A DNA stretch of 64,000 nt from Gammaproteobacteria bacterium. Lineage in GTDB: Bacteria; Pseudomonadota; Gammaproteobacteria; Steroidobacterales; JABDKV01. Within the stretch, counting starts at the first letter, position 1. Every line of letters begins with the position of its first letter. Below are positions 38,120-48,480 of the stretch, piece after piece. Below the pieces are notes generated by a model. That model had not been told where the DNA came from and did not search any database. It was given only the letters and a program-made list of their open reading frames with translations. A program made the position numbers and the translations under genes. Location of the stretch: assembly GCA_013003425.1 (NCBI GenBank), contig JABDJB010000078.1, positions 92,961-156,960 on the forward strand, written 5' to 3'.

Positions 38120-39022
38120 CTAGCGACTGGCACGCTGTTTCTGGTTCAGTTGATCCGCTACTTCCAAAATATAGTCTGCAAACTCAGATCCCAGTGCATC
38201 ATGATTGAGGGCGTAATCCACAGTCGCCTTCAGATATCCCAGCTTGCTGCCGCAATCGTATCGCACACCTTCAAATTCATAGGCGAAAACCGGTTCCTCA
38301 CGCAGCAGCATGGCTATGCCGTCGGTCAGCTGGATCTCGCCGCCTGCGCCACGCCCGGTCTGGCTGAGCATCTCAAAGGTGCGTGGTGACAGAACGTAGC
38401 GGCCCACGACACCCAGCCGGGATGGTGCCTCGGCCGGTTTTGGCTTTTCAACGATCGCATTCAATTGACCGACACGGTCAGTCATCTCCTCCACTTTTAC
38501 GATACCGTACTTGTCGGTCTCGTCAGCCGGTATCTCCTGCACGCCAATGACGCTGCCCTGGCGTTTCTCGGCAACATCGCGCATTTGCCGCAGACACGGC
38601 ACGTTTGCATCGATCAGGTCATCTGCCAGGTGCACATAGAAATACTCGTCACCCACAATCTTGCGGGCACACAGCACAGCATGCCCGAGACCCAGTGGTG
38701 CACTCTGCCTGATGTAGATACAGGTGGCGCGCCCGGGGGCAATTTCGCGCACAGCCTCCAGCAAATCATGCTTGCCGGCAGCCTCCAGTTCCTTTTCCAG
38801 CTCGCGGTTGGAATCGAAATGGTCTTCTATCGCTCGCTTGGCACTGCCAGTTACAAAAATCAGCCGTTCGGCGCCGGCCGACAGGGCCTCCTCAACCGCA
38901 TACTGAATGAGCGGCTTGTCGACGATCGGCAGCATTTCCTTCGGGCTGGCCTTGGTAGCCGGCAGAAAGCGCGTTCCGCGGCCGGCTACGGGGAATACAG
39001 CCGTTTGTATCTTTTGAGCCAC
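38120..39022 (-). CDS. galU: UTP-glucose-1-phosphate uridylyltransferase
   Basis: This 300-residue nucleotidyltransferase has the GalU motifs [22 protein letters not shown] in two parts ([19 protein letters not shown] and [15 protein letters not shown]), GHAVLCA, EKPKP and the [12 protein letters not shown] region. It makes UDP-glucose for envelope polysaccharides. It starts with GTG at 39020-39022. The DxD-type site reads HLADDLI, slightly different from the common LPDDL. Confidence 0.95.
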   Translation of the reverse strand: MAQKIQTAVFPVAGRGTRFLPATKASPKEMLPIVDKPLIQYAVEEALSAGAERLIFVTGSAKRAIEDHFDSNRELEKELEAAGKHDLLEAVREIAPGRATCIYIRQSAPLGLGHAVLCARKIVGDEYFYVHLADDLIDANVPCLRQMRDVAEKRQGSVIGVQEIPADETDKYGIVKVEEMTDRVGQLNAIVEKPKPAEAPSRLGVVGRYVLSPRTFEMLSQTGRGAGGEIQLTDGIAMLLREEPVFAYEFEGVRYDCGSKLGYLKATVDYALNHDALGSEFADYILEVADQLNQKQRASR

Positions 39023-39099
39023 AATTCAGGTCATCAATTGCAAATAGGCGGCTACTATACCGCAAGCCTCTGAGGGCCGAACAGCGTATTACGTCACAT

Positions 39100-39134
39100 A
39101 AAAAGAAAGGCAGGCAGCCCGATGCCGCCTGCCT
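39100..39134 (-). terminator. Rho-independent terminator after comEA-like gene
   Basis: An 8-bp stem (39127-39134 with 39108-39115) is followed on the minus strand by a T-rich run (TTCTTTTTA). It begins 16 bases past the ComEA-like stop and should separate it from galU. Confidence 0.7.
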
Positions 39135-39149
39135 CAACAACGCGGCAGG

Positions 39150-39422
39150 TCAGTCTGCTTCGGCCCGGGGGTCGGCGAGCAGAATATCACCGCGGTTTTT
39201 CTGCAGAACGCGGGACCCGATGCCCTTGACGTTTTGCAGCTCGTCTACTGACCTGAAGGGACCGTTCTTCTCACGCCAGGCGACGATAGCCTGCGCGCGG
39301 CTATGACCGACACCATTGAGCTCCTGCGCCAGTGTTTCGGCATCCGCCTTATTGATGTTGACCGGCCCGGCGCCCGCGATGCCCGTACACGCCAGCAGAC
39401 AAAGCCATAAAATCCATTTCAT
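39150..39422 (-). CDS. ComEA family helix-hairpin-helix secreted protein
   Basis: This 90-residue protein has a signal peptide (MKWILWLCLLACTGIAGAGP) then two helix-hairpin-helix motifs: VNINKADAETLAQELNGVG and VDELQNVKGIGSRVLQKN. ComEA-type proteins bind incoming double-stranded DNA in the periplasm during natural transformation. In many gammaproteobacteria such short HhH proteins also occur alone, so competence is not proven. Confidence 0.9.
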   Translation of the reverse strand: MKWILWLCLLACTGIAGAGPVNINKADAETLAQELNGVGHSRAQAIVAWREKNGPFRSVDELQNVKGIGSRVLQKNRGDILLADPRAEAD

Positions 39423-39521
39423 GGGGTGCTCCTTGCATTGCCACTGCTCGATTGCAGTCCGGCTAGTGTGGCCTGCCCCGTCCCGGTAGCCAATGTGATT
39501 AATCGGTCTATTCGTACCGAT

Positions 39522-40658
39522 TCACGCGGTGAGCGCTATCTCCGGGCGGGCCGAACCCCAGGACTGGCAGGCGGGGCATTGCCAGTTAAGCTCGGCAGCG
39601 AGGTAACCGCACTGACCACATCGGTAATGCAGATGAGCAAGACCCAGGCTGCGAAGTAACGCCGTCACCTCGGTGTGGCTACCCTCATAGTGGCTGCTCA
39701 GGTCAGCCAGGGCGCGATGATCTTTTATAAATTGCGCCGTAGTTTCTGCAACGACACTGTTTTCACCAAGACCGGTGGCAAGTGCCGCATGCGCCAGGTG
39801 TCCCGCCAGCTCCGGCTGGCGCTTCAGGGCCATCTGCAGCGTCCTGGAAAGCTCAGGTGCATCCGGTTTGTGACAGCCGTGTAGCCGGCGCAATACAACC
39901 GCGGCAAATTCGGGCGCAGACTCCAGCACCCGGCGATATAGCCGCATGGCAGTTTTCAGGTCATCCGTGAGTGACGCAAGGTCTGCGCGCATCAGGGCAC
40001 CGCGAACAGTACCGCGACTGGACTGCTGTGCTTTTTTCAGGGCAGCGCGCATCCCGGCCAGATCGTTGTCGTCACGCGCCTGCTGCGCAAGCTCGCAGTA
40101 ATAGTGCGCAATGATCTCGTTTTGCGGCGCCTGTGTCAGCCGCGCGAGTCGCCGGCGCCACTGAACTGCCTGTTCCCAGTCCTGCTGTCGCTCGTATATA
40201 CCAACCAGTAGCTGCAGCGACCGCTCCAGCCGCACCTCCTGCTCAACCAGCTGCAGGAACAACGCCTCGGCCCGGTCGTACAGCCCGGCCTTCAGATAGT
40301 CCTCAGCCAATGCAAACAATGCCTGTTCACGATGGCGACGGGCAAGGTCGGGGCGCGCCAGCAGATTCTGGTGCACTTTGATGGCGCGATCAGTTTCGCC
40401 GCGCTGTCGAAACAGTGTGCCCAGTGCAAAATGAACCTCGGCGGTCGCGCTGTCTGACTGCGCCAGGTTCTTCAACAGCGTGAGCGCGCGGTCAGTCTCG
40501 TCGTGCAGAATGTGGTTCAGACCACGATAGATTTCCGCCGGCGGTACAGTCTGCTTTGTTTTCCCCCGGCGCGGCCGGGAAGTCAGGCGTGCAGCCAGCC
40601 AGCCACCTGCGGCGGCAAGGACGAACAGTACGGCCAGGAAAATTGTGTCAGCTGTCAT
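39522..40658 (-). CDS. lapB: Lipopolysaccharide assembly protein LapB (YciM)
   Basis: This 378-residue protein has an N-terminal membrane anchor, about nine TPR units (for example AEVHFALGTLFRQRGETDRA) and a C-terminal rubredoxin-like zinc ribbon (CGQCGY…CPACQSWG). LapB adapts LpxC to FtsH and so tunes LPS synthesis. The ATG at 40656-40658 overlaps the 3' end of lapA by 11 bases; a GTG one codon earlier is also possible. Length agrees with E. coli LapB (389). Confidence 0.95.
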   Translation of the reverse strand: MTADTIFLAVLFVLAAAGGWLAARLTSRPRRGKTKQTVPPAEIYRGLNHILHDETDRALTLLKNLAQSDSATAEVHFALGTLFRQRGETDRAIKVHQNLLARPDLARRHREQALFALAEDYLKAGLYDRAEALFLQLVEQEVRLERSLQLLVGIYERQQDWEQAVQWRRRLARLTQAPQNEIIAHYYCELAQQARDDNDLAGMRAALKKAQQSSRGTVRGALMRADLASLTDDLKTAMRLYRRVLESAPEFAAVVLRRLHGCHKPDAPELSRTLQMALKRQPELAGHLAHAALATGLGENSVVAETTAQFIKDHRALADLSSHYEGSHTEVTALLRSLGLAHLHYRCGQCGYLAAELNWQCPACQSWGSARPEIALTA

Positions 40659-40944
40659 CACGCAGAGGCAGGCTGCGCAGATTATCTGCCTCTGCCTCGG
40701 CGAGTCGCACTTCTTTTCTCAGTTTGCGCCTGTCGCGTAACAACTTGAGCACTAATACAGTAGCGCTGAGAGCACCGAACACCCAGCCAATGGCCAGGGT
40801 AAGCGCGAAAGCCTGTGCCTTTTCTATTTCAAACTCGCCGAAAGCAAGATTGAGCTGAACCGCTCCCGGATTCAGCCAGGCGAATGCAGCGGCCAGCAGC
40901 ACCACGGCAAGCAGCAGCAGAATAAACAGCAGAGTGCGTATCAC
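40648..40944 (-). CDS. lapA: Lipopolysaccharide assembly protein LapA (YciS)
   Basis: This 98-residue protein has two transmembrane helices (LLFILLLLAVVLLAAAFAWL and a second around residue 50), an intervening QLNLAFGEFE loop, then a coiled-coil tail (RDRRKLRKEVRLAEAEADNL). It accompanies LapB in the same mRNA as in E. coli. The start codon is GTG at 40942-40944. Confidence 0.93.
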   Translation of the reverse strand: MIRTLLFILLLLAVVLLAAAFAWLNPGAVQLNLAFGEFEIEKAQAFALTLAIGWVFGALSATVLVLKLLRDRRKLRKEVRLAEAEADNLRSLPLRDDS

Positions 40945-40964
40945 GATGACCTCGAGGCGGAGCC

Positions 40965-41267
40965 TCAGCTCTTGATAGCGTTATGACGGCCCTTGTTGAC
41001 TCTCTCGCGCAGATCCTTGCCAGGCTTGAAATGTGGAACGTACTTGCCTGACAGCGCCACGGCTTCGCCCGTCTTAGGATTTCTCCCCAGCCGAGGCGGC
41101 CGGTAATGCAGTGAGAAACTGCCGAATCCGCGTATCTCGATACGCTTGCCCTCGGCCAGCGCTTCGCTCATCAGTTCGAGCAGATGCTTCACTGCCAGCT
41201 CTACGTCTTTTCCCGGCAGGTGTTTCTGCTTGCGAGCAATGGACTCGATCAGTTCCGATTTCGTCAT
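40965..41267 (-). CDS. ihfB: Integration host factor subunit beta
   Basis: This 100-residue DNABII protein has [40 protein letters not shown] and the [10 protein letters not shown] end; the order rpsA-ihfB-lapA identifies IHF beta. It dimerises with IhfA (23833-24135). It lies 51 bases after rpsA. Confidence 0.97.
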   Translation of the reverse strand: MTKSELIESIARKQKHLPGKDVELAVKHLLELMSEALAEGKRIEIRGFGSFSLHYRPPRLGRNPKTGEAVALSGKYVPHFKPGKDLRERVNKGRHNAIKS

Positions 41268-41318
41268 ACGAGGCGCCCCACTTGCAAATTAGTCAGTACG
41301 TTTACGGCCAGACTCCCC

Positions 41319-43001
41319 TCAGGAGTCATCCTTGCCGGTAATTTTCTCTTTCAGGATATCGCCCAGGCTGGTACCACCGGCGGCACTTGTCCCGGCTTTG
41401 TACTCCTGCATCGTGGCGGCTTCTTCGTGCGCTTCGCGTGCTTTGATTGACAGGTTGATAGTACGACTCTTGCGATCAAGTCCGATGAATTTGGCTTCGA
41501 CCTCTTCACCGGCTTTCAGCACTGCACGTGCATCCTCGACGCGGTCACGAGACAGCTCCGATGCACGCAGCTGGCCCTCGATTTCGCCTTCCAGCTGAAT
41601 TCGTGCGCCACGGGCATCGACTTCCAGCACCGTTCCCTTCACCAGGCTGCCCTTGGGATGTTCAGACAACCAGGCACCGAACGGATCCTTGTCCATCTGC
41701 TTCACACCAAGCGAGATTCGCTCGCGCTCGGGGTCGATAGCCAGTACCACGGCTTCGACTTCTTCGCCCTTGCGGTATTTGCGCACGGCCTCTTCGCCCG
41801 GCAGGTCCCAGGACAGGTCGGACAAGTGTACAAGTCCGTCGATTTCACCCGACAGCCCGATAAAGATACCGAAGTCCGTAATCGACTTGATCGTACCGGA
41901 AACCTTGTCGCCCTTATTAAAGTTAACCGCAAATTCAGCCCACGGGTTCGACGTACATTGTTTCATGCCGAGCGAAACGCGCCGGCGCTCTTCATCTATG
42001 TCGAGCACCATGACTTCGACTTCATCGCCCACCTGGACGATCTTCGACGGACTGACGTTCTTGTTCGTCCAGTCCATCTCGCTGACGTGCACCAGGCCCT
42101 CGACGCCTTCCTCGATTTCGACGAAACAGCCGTAGTCTGCCAGGTTGGTCACGCGACCAAACAGACGGGTCTGCGGCGGATAACGGCGCTGCAGCTTCTC
42201 CCAAGGATCGTCGCCAAGCTGTTTGATGCCCAGAGAAACCCGATTGCGCTCACGGTCGAACTTGAGCACCTTGACGTCTATTTCGTCGCCGACGTTTACA
42301 ACTTCACCCGGGTGCTTGACGCGCTTCCATGACATATCAGTAACGTGCAGCAGCCCGTCGATGCCGCCCAGGTCAACAAAGGCACCGTAGTCGGTGAGGT
42401 TCTTCACCACGCCCTTGATTACCGCGCCTTCCTGCAGGTTTTCGAGCAGCTCTTCGCGCTCGGCACTGAATTCTTTCTCCACGACAGCGCGACGCGAAAC
42501 AACAACGTTGTTGCGACGCTGGTCGAGCTTGATGACCTTGAACTCCAGGTCTTTGCCTTCCAGGTAGCTGGGATCCCGTACCGGCCGGATATCTACCAGC
42601 GAACCGGGCAGGAATGCGCGGACATTCTGAATATCCACGGTAAAACCGCCCTTCACGCGGCCATTGATCACGCCGTTAACAATGTCCTGGTTTTCAAACG
42701 CCTCCTCGAGGCGTGTCCAGGTGCGTGCCCGCTTGGCTTTTTCCCGGGAAAGACGTGTCTCGCCAAACCCGTCTTCAACGGCATCCAGCGCGACTTCGAC
42801 CTCATCGCCGATTTCGACTTCCAGATGACCGTTTTCATCGGTGAACTGGCTGACTGGAATGACCGCCTCTGACTTGAGGCCGGCATTGACTACGACAATA
42901 TCGGGACCGACATCAACGACGCTGGCTTTTAGAATGGTCCCTGGCTTGATCCGCTGACTGGCGATGCTCTCTTCGAAAAGCTCGGCAAAACTCTCTGACA
43001 T
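41319..43001 (-). CDS. rpsA: Small ribosomal subunit protein bS1
   Basis: This 560-residue protein has six S1 OB-fold domains; domains 3-6 show the [20 protein letters not shown] / [21 protein letters not shown] pattern. It brings mRNA to the 30S subunit. The ATG at 42999-43001 has no good Shine-Dalgarno match within 15 bases; instead a small hairpin at 43017-43031 lies upstream, as in autoregulated S1 leaders. It is cotranscribed between cmk and ihfB. Confidence 0.98.
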   Translation of the reverse strand: MSESFAELFEESIASQRIKPGTILKASVVDVGPDIVVVNAGLKSEAVIPVSQFTDENGHLEVEIGDEVEVALDAVEDGFGETRLSREKAKRARTWTRLEEAFENQDIVNGVINGRVKGGFTVDIQNVRAFLPGSLVDIRPVRDPSYLEGKDLEFKVIKLDQRRNNVVVSRRAVVEKEFSAEREELLENLQEGAVIKGVVKNLTDYGAFVDLGGIDGLLHVTDMSWKRVKHPGEVVNVGDEIDVKVLKFDRERNRVSLGIKQLGDDPWEKLQRRYPPQTRLFGRVTNLADYGCFVEIEEGVEGLVHVSEMDWTNKNVSPSKIVQVGDEVEVMVLDIDEERRRVSLGMKQCTSNPWAEFAVNFNKGDKVSGTIKSITDFGIFIGLSGEIDGLVHLSDLSWDLPGEEAVRKYRKGEEVEAVVLAIDPERERISLGVKQMDKDPFGAWLSEHPKGSLVKGTVLEVDARGARIQLEGEIEGQLRASELSRDRVEDARAVLKAGEEVEAKFIGLDRKSRTINLSIKAREAHEEAATMQEYKAGTSAAGGTSLGDILKEKITGKDDS

Positions 43002-43115
43002 GGTTGTGTATATCCACGGCCACTACGGCCGACTCAAAAATAACCACCTGTTTCATCCGCAAACAGCGTGGGTCCAAAAAAAATGTGCCGGGACCTCCTG
43101 TCCGCAGCGACTCCC
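43002..43115 (-). promoter_or_regulatory. rpsA leader without Shine-Dalgarno
   Basis: The 114 bases between the cmk stop and the rpsA ATG hold a CGGCC/GGCCG hairpin (43017-43031), an eight-T tract on the minus strand (43076-43083) and no ribosome-binding site near the ATG. E. coli rpsA likewise lacks one and is autoregulated by S1. An S1-binding, structured leader is the likely meaning; an internal promoter is possible. Confidence 0.5.
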
Positions 43116-43820
43116 CTACTCTTCGTTTGTTGCACTGCCAAAAACCTGTCCGGCGAGCGCAAGTACCTGATTGACGACATCCTCAATGGAAACACCGGTG
43201 GTGTCGATGCAAACCGCATCGAAAGCCGGCTTCAGCGGCGCTACCGCGCGCTGGGCATCACGGCGATCCCGCTCGGTGATGTCCGTCAAAAGGGCGGCTA
43301 GGCTAACATCCATCCCCTTGTCCTTCAACTGCTTATGCCGCCTTCGGGCTCTTTCTGCGGCACTTGCGGTCAGGTAGATTTTGAGCCCGGCATCGGGAAA
43401 CAGCACGGTTCCCATGTCCCGTCCGTCGGCGACCAGGCCGGGCGGCTGCCTGAAGCCATGCTGTATATCAATCAATGCCTTGCGGACCTGTGGCACCGCA
43501 GCGATTGCTGACGCAGCCTTGCCGGCCGATTCGGTTCGGATCCCGGCGGCAACATCACGGCCATTGAGCAGGGCCTGCTCGGCGCCATCGGCTCCGGCGG
43601 CGAAGCCGATTTCGAGGCCCGCCACAAACTCGCCGACCGCCTCAGCCTCGCCCAGCCCAATGCGCGCCTCCTGCACCGCCAGGCCTGCCATCCGGTACAA
43701 GGCACCGCTGTCGAGGTAATGCCAGCTCAGGGCCGTGGCCACAAGTCGGCTCACGGTGCCCTTGCCGGCACCACCGGGGCCATCAATTGCAATTACTGGT
43801 GGTGCGTCCATAAGAGTCAT
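43116..43820 (-). CDS. cmk: Cytidylate kinase
   Basis: This 234-residue P-loop kinase has IAIDGPGGAGKGTVSRLVA, YLDSGALYR, the CMP-binding VADGRDMGTVLFPDA and RARRRHKQL lid. It phosphorylates CMP and dCMP. I use the ATG at 43818-43820; a second ATG at 43809-43811 is equally possible. Either start lies inside the 3' end of aroA, an overlap of 29-38 bases. Confidence 0.95.
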   Translation of the reverse strand: MTLMDAPPVIAIDGPGGAGKGTVSRLVATALSWHYLDSGALYRMAGLAVQEARIGLGEAEAVGEFVAGLEIGFAAGADGAEQALLNGRDVAAGIRTESAGKAASAIAAVPQVRKALIDIQHGFRQPPGLVADGRDMGTVLFPDAGLKIYLTASAAERARRRHKQLKDKGMDVSLAALLTDITERDRRDAQRAVAPLKPAFDAVCIDTTGVSIEDVVNQVLALAGQVFGSATNEE

Positions 43821-45105
43821 CACAGGTGATACTAAAGCCAACGGAATTTGCCACGTCGACAAAGGACGGGAATGAGGTAGCGACATTATCAGTTTCGTTT
43901 ATCCGGATTTCTTCGCACGCCGCCAGCGACGCAACGGCAAACGCCATCGCAATACGATGGTCGCCACGGGATTCGATGCTGCCACCGCCAATCGTGCCGC
44001 CGGTAATACTGATGCCGTCAGTTGCAGGGGTTGCGGTAACACCCAACCGCTTCAGGCCGTCCGCCATTACAGCAATCCGGTCGCTTTCTTTCAGACGCAA
44101 CTCGGCAGCACCGGTCAGGGTCGTGGTACCGGAAGCAAACGCCGCAGCAATAAAGAATACCGGAAACTCGTCTATTGCCAGCGACACCAGTTCCGGCGGG
44201 ACATCAATGCCACGCAGGTCGCTGCGCCGTACCTCTATGTCAGCGACCGGTTCGCCACAGCGTGACACCACTTCACTGACGTTTATGTCTGCCCCCATCA
44301 TCGCCAGCAGCTCGAGCAAACCGATCCTGGTCGGGTTGACGCCCACCCCGGTCAACCGTAATGGCTCAGCGCCCGCAATGAGCGCCGCAACGATGAAAAA
44401 AGCAGCGGCAGAAAAATCACCAGGAACCTCAAGGCTGCGCCCTGTCAGGCTTTGCCTCCCCGCCAGCTGCAGGGTCTTGTCACGTTGAGTGAGCTCGGCA
44501 CCAAACCAACGCAGCATTCGCTCGGTGTGATCGCGGGTTGTGGCGGTCTCGTGCAGCGTCGTCACGCCATCAGCCTGCAGCGCAGCAAGTAATATCGCCG
44601 ACTTCACCTGTGCGCTGGGAATTTGCAACGTGTAGTCGATGCCGTGCAGCCGGCGGCCGGAAATTCGCAGCGGCGCATGACCCGCCGTGGTCGTTATCGC
44701 CGCGCCCATTTGCTCCAGAGGCTCTGCAATACGGCCCATCGGTCGCGAGGAAAGAGACCTGTCGCCAGTCAGCACGCTGTCGAAGGGCATCCCGGCCAGC
44801 AACCCGGCCAGCAACCGCATCCCGGTGCCAGAGTTGCCAAGGTAGATTTCGTCGCCGGATTCCTGCAGCCCGTCTACACCCGTGCCGTGTATCACAAGCC
44901 GGTCGGACGCGGGGCAATCGATAGTTGCTCCGAGCCTGCGCATCGCCGCCACTGTAGCGAGGCAGTCCTCGCCGGGAAGAAATCCGGTGACTTCGGTGAT
45001 TCCCTCGGCTATCGCGCCGAGCATGACCGAACGATGAGAAACTGACTTGTCGCCAGGCAACGCGAGCGTGCCCGCAACGTCGCCACGACGGCAGACCCAG
45101 TTCAT
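43783..45105 (-). CDS. aroA: 3-phosphoshikimate 1-carboxyvinyltransferase (EPSP synthase)
   Basis: This 440-residue enzyme has LPGDKSVSHRSVMLGAIAEG, the PEP-site LGNSGTGMRLLAGLLAG, RDHTERML and KESDRIAVMADGLKRLG. It makes EPSP in the shikimate pathway. The C-terminus continues about ten residues (DDSYGRTTSNCN) past the usual end, and this stretch is the part overlapping cmk. Neighbouring pheA shares the aromatic pathway. Confidence 0.96.
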   Translation of the reverse strand: MNWVCRRGDVAGTLALPGDKSVSHRSVMLGAIAEGITEVTGFLPGEDCLATVAAMRRLGATIDCPASDRLVIHGTGVDGLQESGDEIYLGNSGTGMRLLAGLLAGMPFDSVLTGDRSLSSRPMGRIAEPLEQMGAAITTTAGHAPLRISGRRLHGIDYTLQIPSAQVKSAILLAALQADGVTTLHETATTRDHTERMLRWFGAELTQRDKTLQLAGRQSLTGRSLEVPGDFSAAAFFIVAALIAGAEPLRLTGVGVNPTRIGLLELLAMMGADINVSEVVSRCGEPVADIEVRRSDLRGIDVPPELVSLAIDEFPVFFIAAAFASGTTTLTGAAELRLKESDRIAVMADGLKRLGVTATPATDGISITGGTIGGGSIESRGDHRIAMAFAVASLAACEEIRINETDNVATSFPSFVDVANSVGFSITCDDSYGRTTSNCN

Positions 45106-45121
45106 TTGCCGGTTACCTGAC

Positions 45122-46216
45122 TCAGACCACTGCGCTGGGATACGACCCCAGAACCCGGAACAACGACGTTACTTTTTCGAGCTCGGCCAGTGCCGCCGCG
45201 ACTTTTTCGTCGTCTGCATGGCCTTCGACATCGACAAAAAACACGTAGTCCCACTTTTGCCGGCGTGATGGGCGGGACTCGATACGCGTCATGTTAATGT
45301 CATGGGTCGCCATTGGATACAACAGCTGCTGCAGTGACCCCGGCGTATGACCCGCTGACATGAGCAATGAAGTCTTGTCGTGCCCACTGGGCGGGAACAG
45401 GTCACGGCCGATAACCAGGAAGCGGGTTGTGTTGTCTGGCCGATCTTCAATGTTGGAAACCAGGCATTCGAGCCCGTAAACCTCGGCAGCGGCATCGCCG
45501 GCCACGGCGGCCGCACCAGCCTCATCTTTTGCCCGCCGTGCGCCCTCGGCGTTGCTGCTGACCGCAATTCGTTCGATTCCGGGCAGGTATTCGTCCAGCC
45601 ATGAGCGACATTGCGCCAGCGAGTGCCGATGGGAATATACCTTTTGTATTTTGCAGATATCGTCGACGTTTGATAGCAGGTGCTGGCGGATACGCAGCTC
45701 TACCTCGCCGCAAATATTAAGCGGTGAGGTTACGAACATATCCAGCGTATTGGTAACCGTGCCTTCGGTTGAGTTCTCCACTGGCACTACGCCAAAGTCG
45801 GCAACGCCTCCTTCAACTTCGTGAAAAACTTCTTCTATAGTTGCCAGTGACAAGGCACGGACCGAGTGGCCAAAATGTTTCAGCACCGCTGCCTGTGTAA
45901 AGGTGCCTTCCGGCCCGAGGAACGCCACCTTGAGCGGCTCCTGCTGCGCCAGGCATGCTGACATCACTTCGCGGAACAGTCGCACCATCTCTTCGTCACG
46001 CAAAGGCCCGTCATTGCGATCGATTACCCGGCGAAGGATCTGCGCCTCACGCTCGGGACGGTAGTAGTCGACGGTTTTTCGCCCCGAACCCTTGGTCAGA
46101 CCCGCGTGCTTTGCAATGCGGGCACGTTCACTGATCAGCTCCTGGATACGGGTATCGAGCTCATCGATCTTGTTGCGAATCGCCTCGAGCGCAGGCGTTT
46201 TTTCGTTATCACTCAT
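45122..46216 (-). CDS. pheA: Chorismate mutase / prephenate dehydratase (P-protein)
   Basis: This 364-residue bifunctional protein has an N-terminal AroQ chorismate mutase (ALEAIRNKIDELDTRIQELI), a prephenate dehydratase domain with VAFLGPEGTFTQAAVLKHFG, VPVENSTEGTVTNTLD and TRFLVIG, and a C-terminal ACT domain (ESRPSRRQKWDYVFFVD) for Phe feedback. Its ATG overlaps the serA stop as ATGA. Confidence 0.97.
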   Translation of the reverse strand: MSDNEKTPALEAIRNKIDELDTRIQELISERARIAKHAGLTKGSGRKTVDYYRPEREAQILRRVIDRNDGPLRDEEMVRLFREVMSACLAQQEPLKVAFLGPEGTFTQAAVLKHFGHSVRALSLATIEEVFHEVEGGVADFGVVPVENSTEGTVTNTLDMFVTSPLNICGEVELRIRQHLLSNVDDICKIQKVYSHRHSLAQCRSWLDEYLPGIERIAVSSNAEGARRAKDEAGAAAVAGDAAAEVYGLECLVSNIEDRPDNTTRFLVIGRDLFPPSGHDKTSLLMSAGHTPGSLQQLLYPMATHDINMTRIESRPSRRQKWDYVFFVDVEGHADDEKVAAALAELEKVTSLFRVLGSYPSAVV

Positions 46217-47379
46217 AGTGCACGCACGTTGAGGACGCCGTCGATGCCCTCAAGAGCCCCGATCGTAGTCGCGGAAACCTCTGCCTCAACATCGACAAGG
46301 GTGTAGGCGACGTCACCGCGCGACTTGTTCAACATGTCGACGATATTGAGATTGGAATCAGCCAGACAGGTCGATATCTGGCCAAGCATGTTTGGCACGT
46401 TCGCATTGGCAATGGCCAGCCGATAGCCTTCGGTCCGCGGCAGTATCGCCGCCGGAAAGTTCACCGAATGCCGCACGTTGCCGTTTTCGAGAAAATCCCG
46501 AACATTCTGCGCCACCATGACTGCACAATTATCTTCTGCCTCGCCGGTGGAAGCACCCAGGTGTGGCAGCGCTGTCACCCGCGGGTGGGATTTCAGCTCG
46601 TTGGTCGGGAAGTCCGTGACGTACATGCCGACCTGCTCCTTATCGAGGGCTTCGCGCAAGGCGGTTTCGTCGACGATTCCGCCGCGTGCAAAGTTGAGCA
46701 GGATGGCCCCTTCGCGAAACTGGCCGATCTTGTCAGCATCAATGAGGTTGCGTGTGCCTTCGACCAGTGGCACATGCAGGGTGAGAAACTCGGCACGGCG
46801 ACACAGTTGATCGAGGCTGTCCGCCTGCTCCACTCCGCTGGACAATTGCCAGGCGCGATGCACAGTTATATGCGGATCGAAGCCGATAACTTCCATACCC
46901 AGTGACAACGCAGCATTGGCAACCTCGACACCGATGGCGCCAAGACCGATAACACCAAGCGTGCGTCCGGGAAGCTCGATGCCGCGAAATTTCTTTTTGC
47001 CTGACTCGACAGCCTTGTGCAGTGCTGCATCGTCTCCCTCGAGCCCCTGGACGTAGTGCCATGCCTGGCACAGGTTGCGCGCGCCCAGCAGCATCCCGGC
47101 AATGACCAGTTCTTTTACGGCATTGGCATTGGCACCCGGCGCATTCAGCACTGGAATGCCGCGTTTGGTCATCGCATCGACAGGGATATTGTTTACCCCG
47201 GCGCCCGCACGGCCGATTACTTTGACCGAATCCGGCAGCTCCATGTCATGCATCTTGTGTGAACGCAGCAGAATCGCGTCCGGGTGACCAATTTCAGACG
47301 CCACTTCAAACCGGTCGCGTGGCAGGCGTTCCAGGCCAACCAGTGAAATATTGTTCAGTGTCAGAACTTTGAAGCTCAT
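46213..47379 (-). CDS. serA: D-3-phosphoglycerate dehydrogenase
   Basis: This 388-residue NAD-dependent D-2-hydroxyacid dehydrogenase has GRAGAGVNNIPVDAMTKRGI, NAPGANANAVKEL, the Rossmann GLGAIGVEVANAA, LNFARGGIVDE and catalytic His in LPHLGASTGEAE, plus a C-terminal ACT domain (VADSNLNIVDML-type, LVDVEAEVS). It opens serine synthesis, and lies beside serC, the next step in the pathway, rather than at a separate locus. Confidence 0.93.
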   Translation of the reverse strand: MSFKVLTLNNISLVGLERLPRDRFEVASEIGHPDAILLRSHKMHDMELPDSVKVIGRAGAGVNNIPVDAMTKRGIPVLNAPGANANAVKELVIAGMLLGARNLCQAWHYVQGLEGDDAALHKAVESGKKKFRGIELPGRTLGVIGLGAIGVEVANAALSLGMEVIGFDPHITVHRAWQLSSGVEQADSLDQLCRRAEFLTLHVPLVEGTRNLIDADKIGQFREGAILLNFARGGIVDETALREALDKEQVGMYVTDFPTNELKSHPRVTALPHLGASTGEAEDNCAVMVAQNVRDFLENGNVRHSVNFPAAILPRTEGYRLAIANANVPNMLGQISTCLADSNLNIVDMLNKSRGDVAYTLVDVEAEVSATTIGALEGIDGVLNVRAL

Positions 47380-47385
47380 GTGTTT

Positions 47386-48468
<1,083 letters not shown>

Positions 48469-48480
48469 CCAGCCCTCCGA

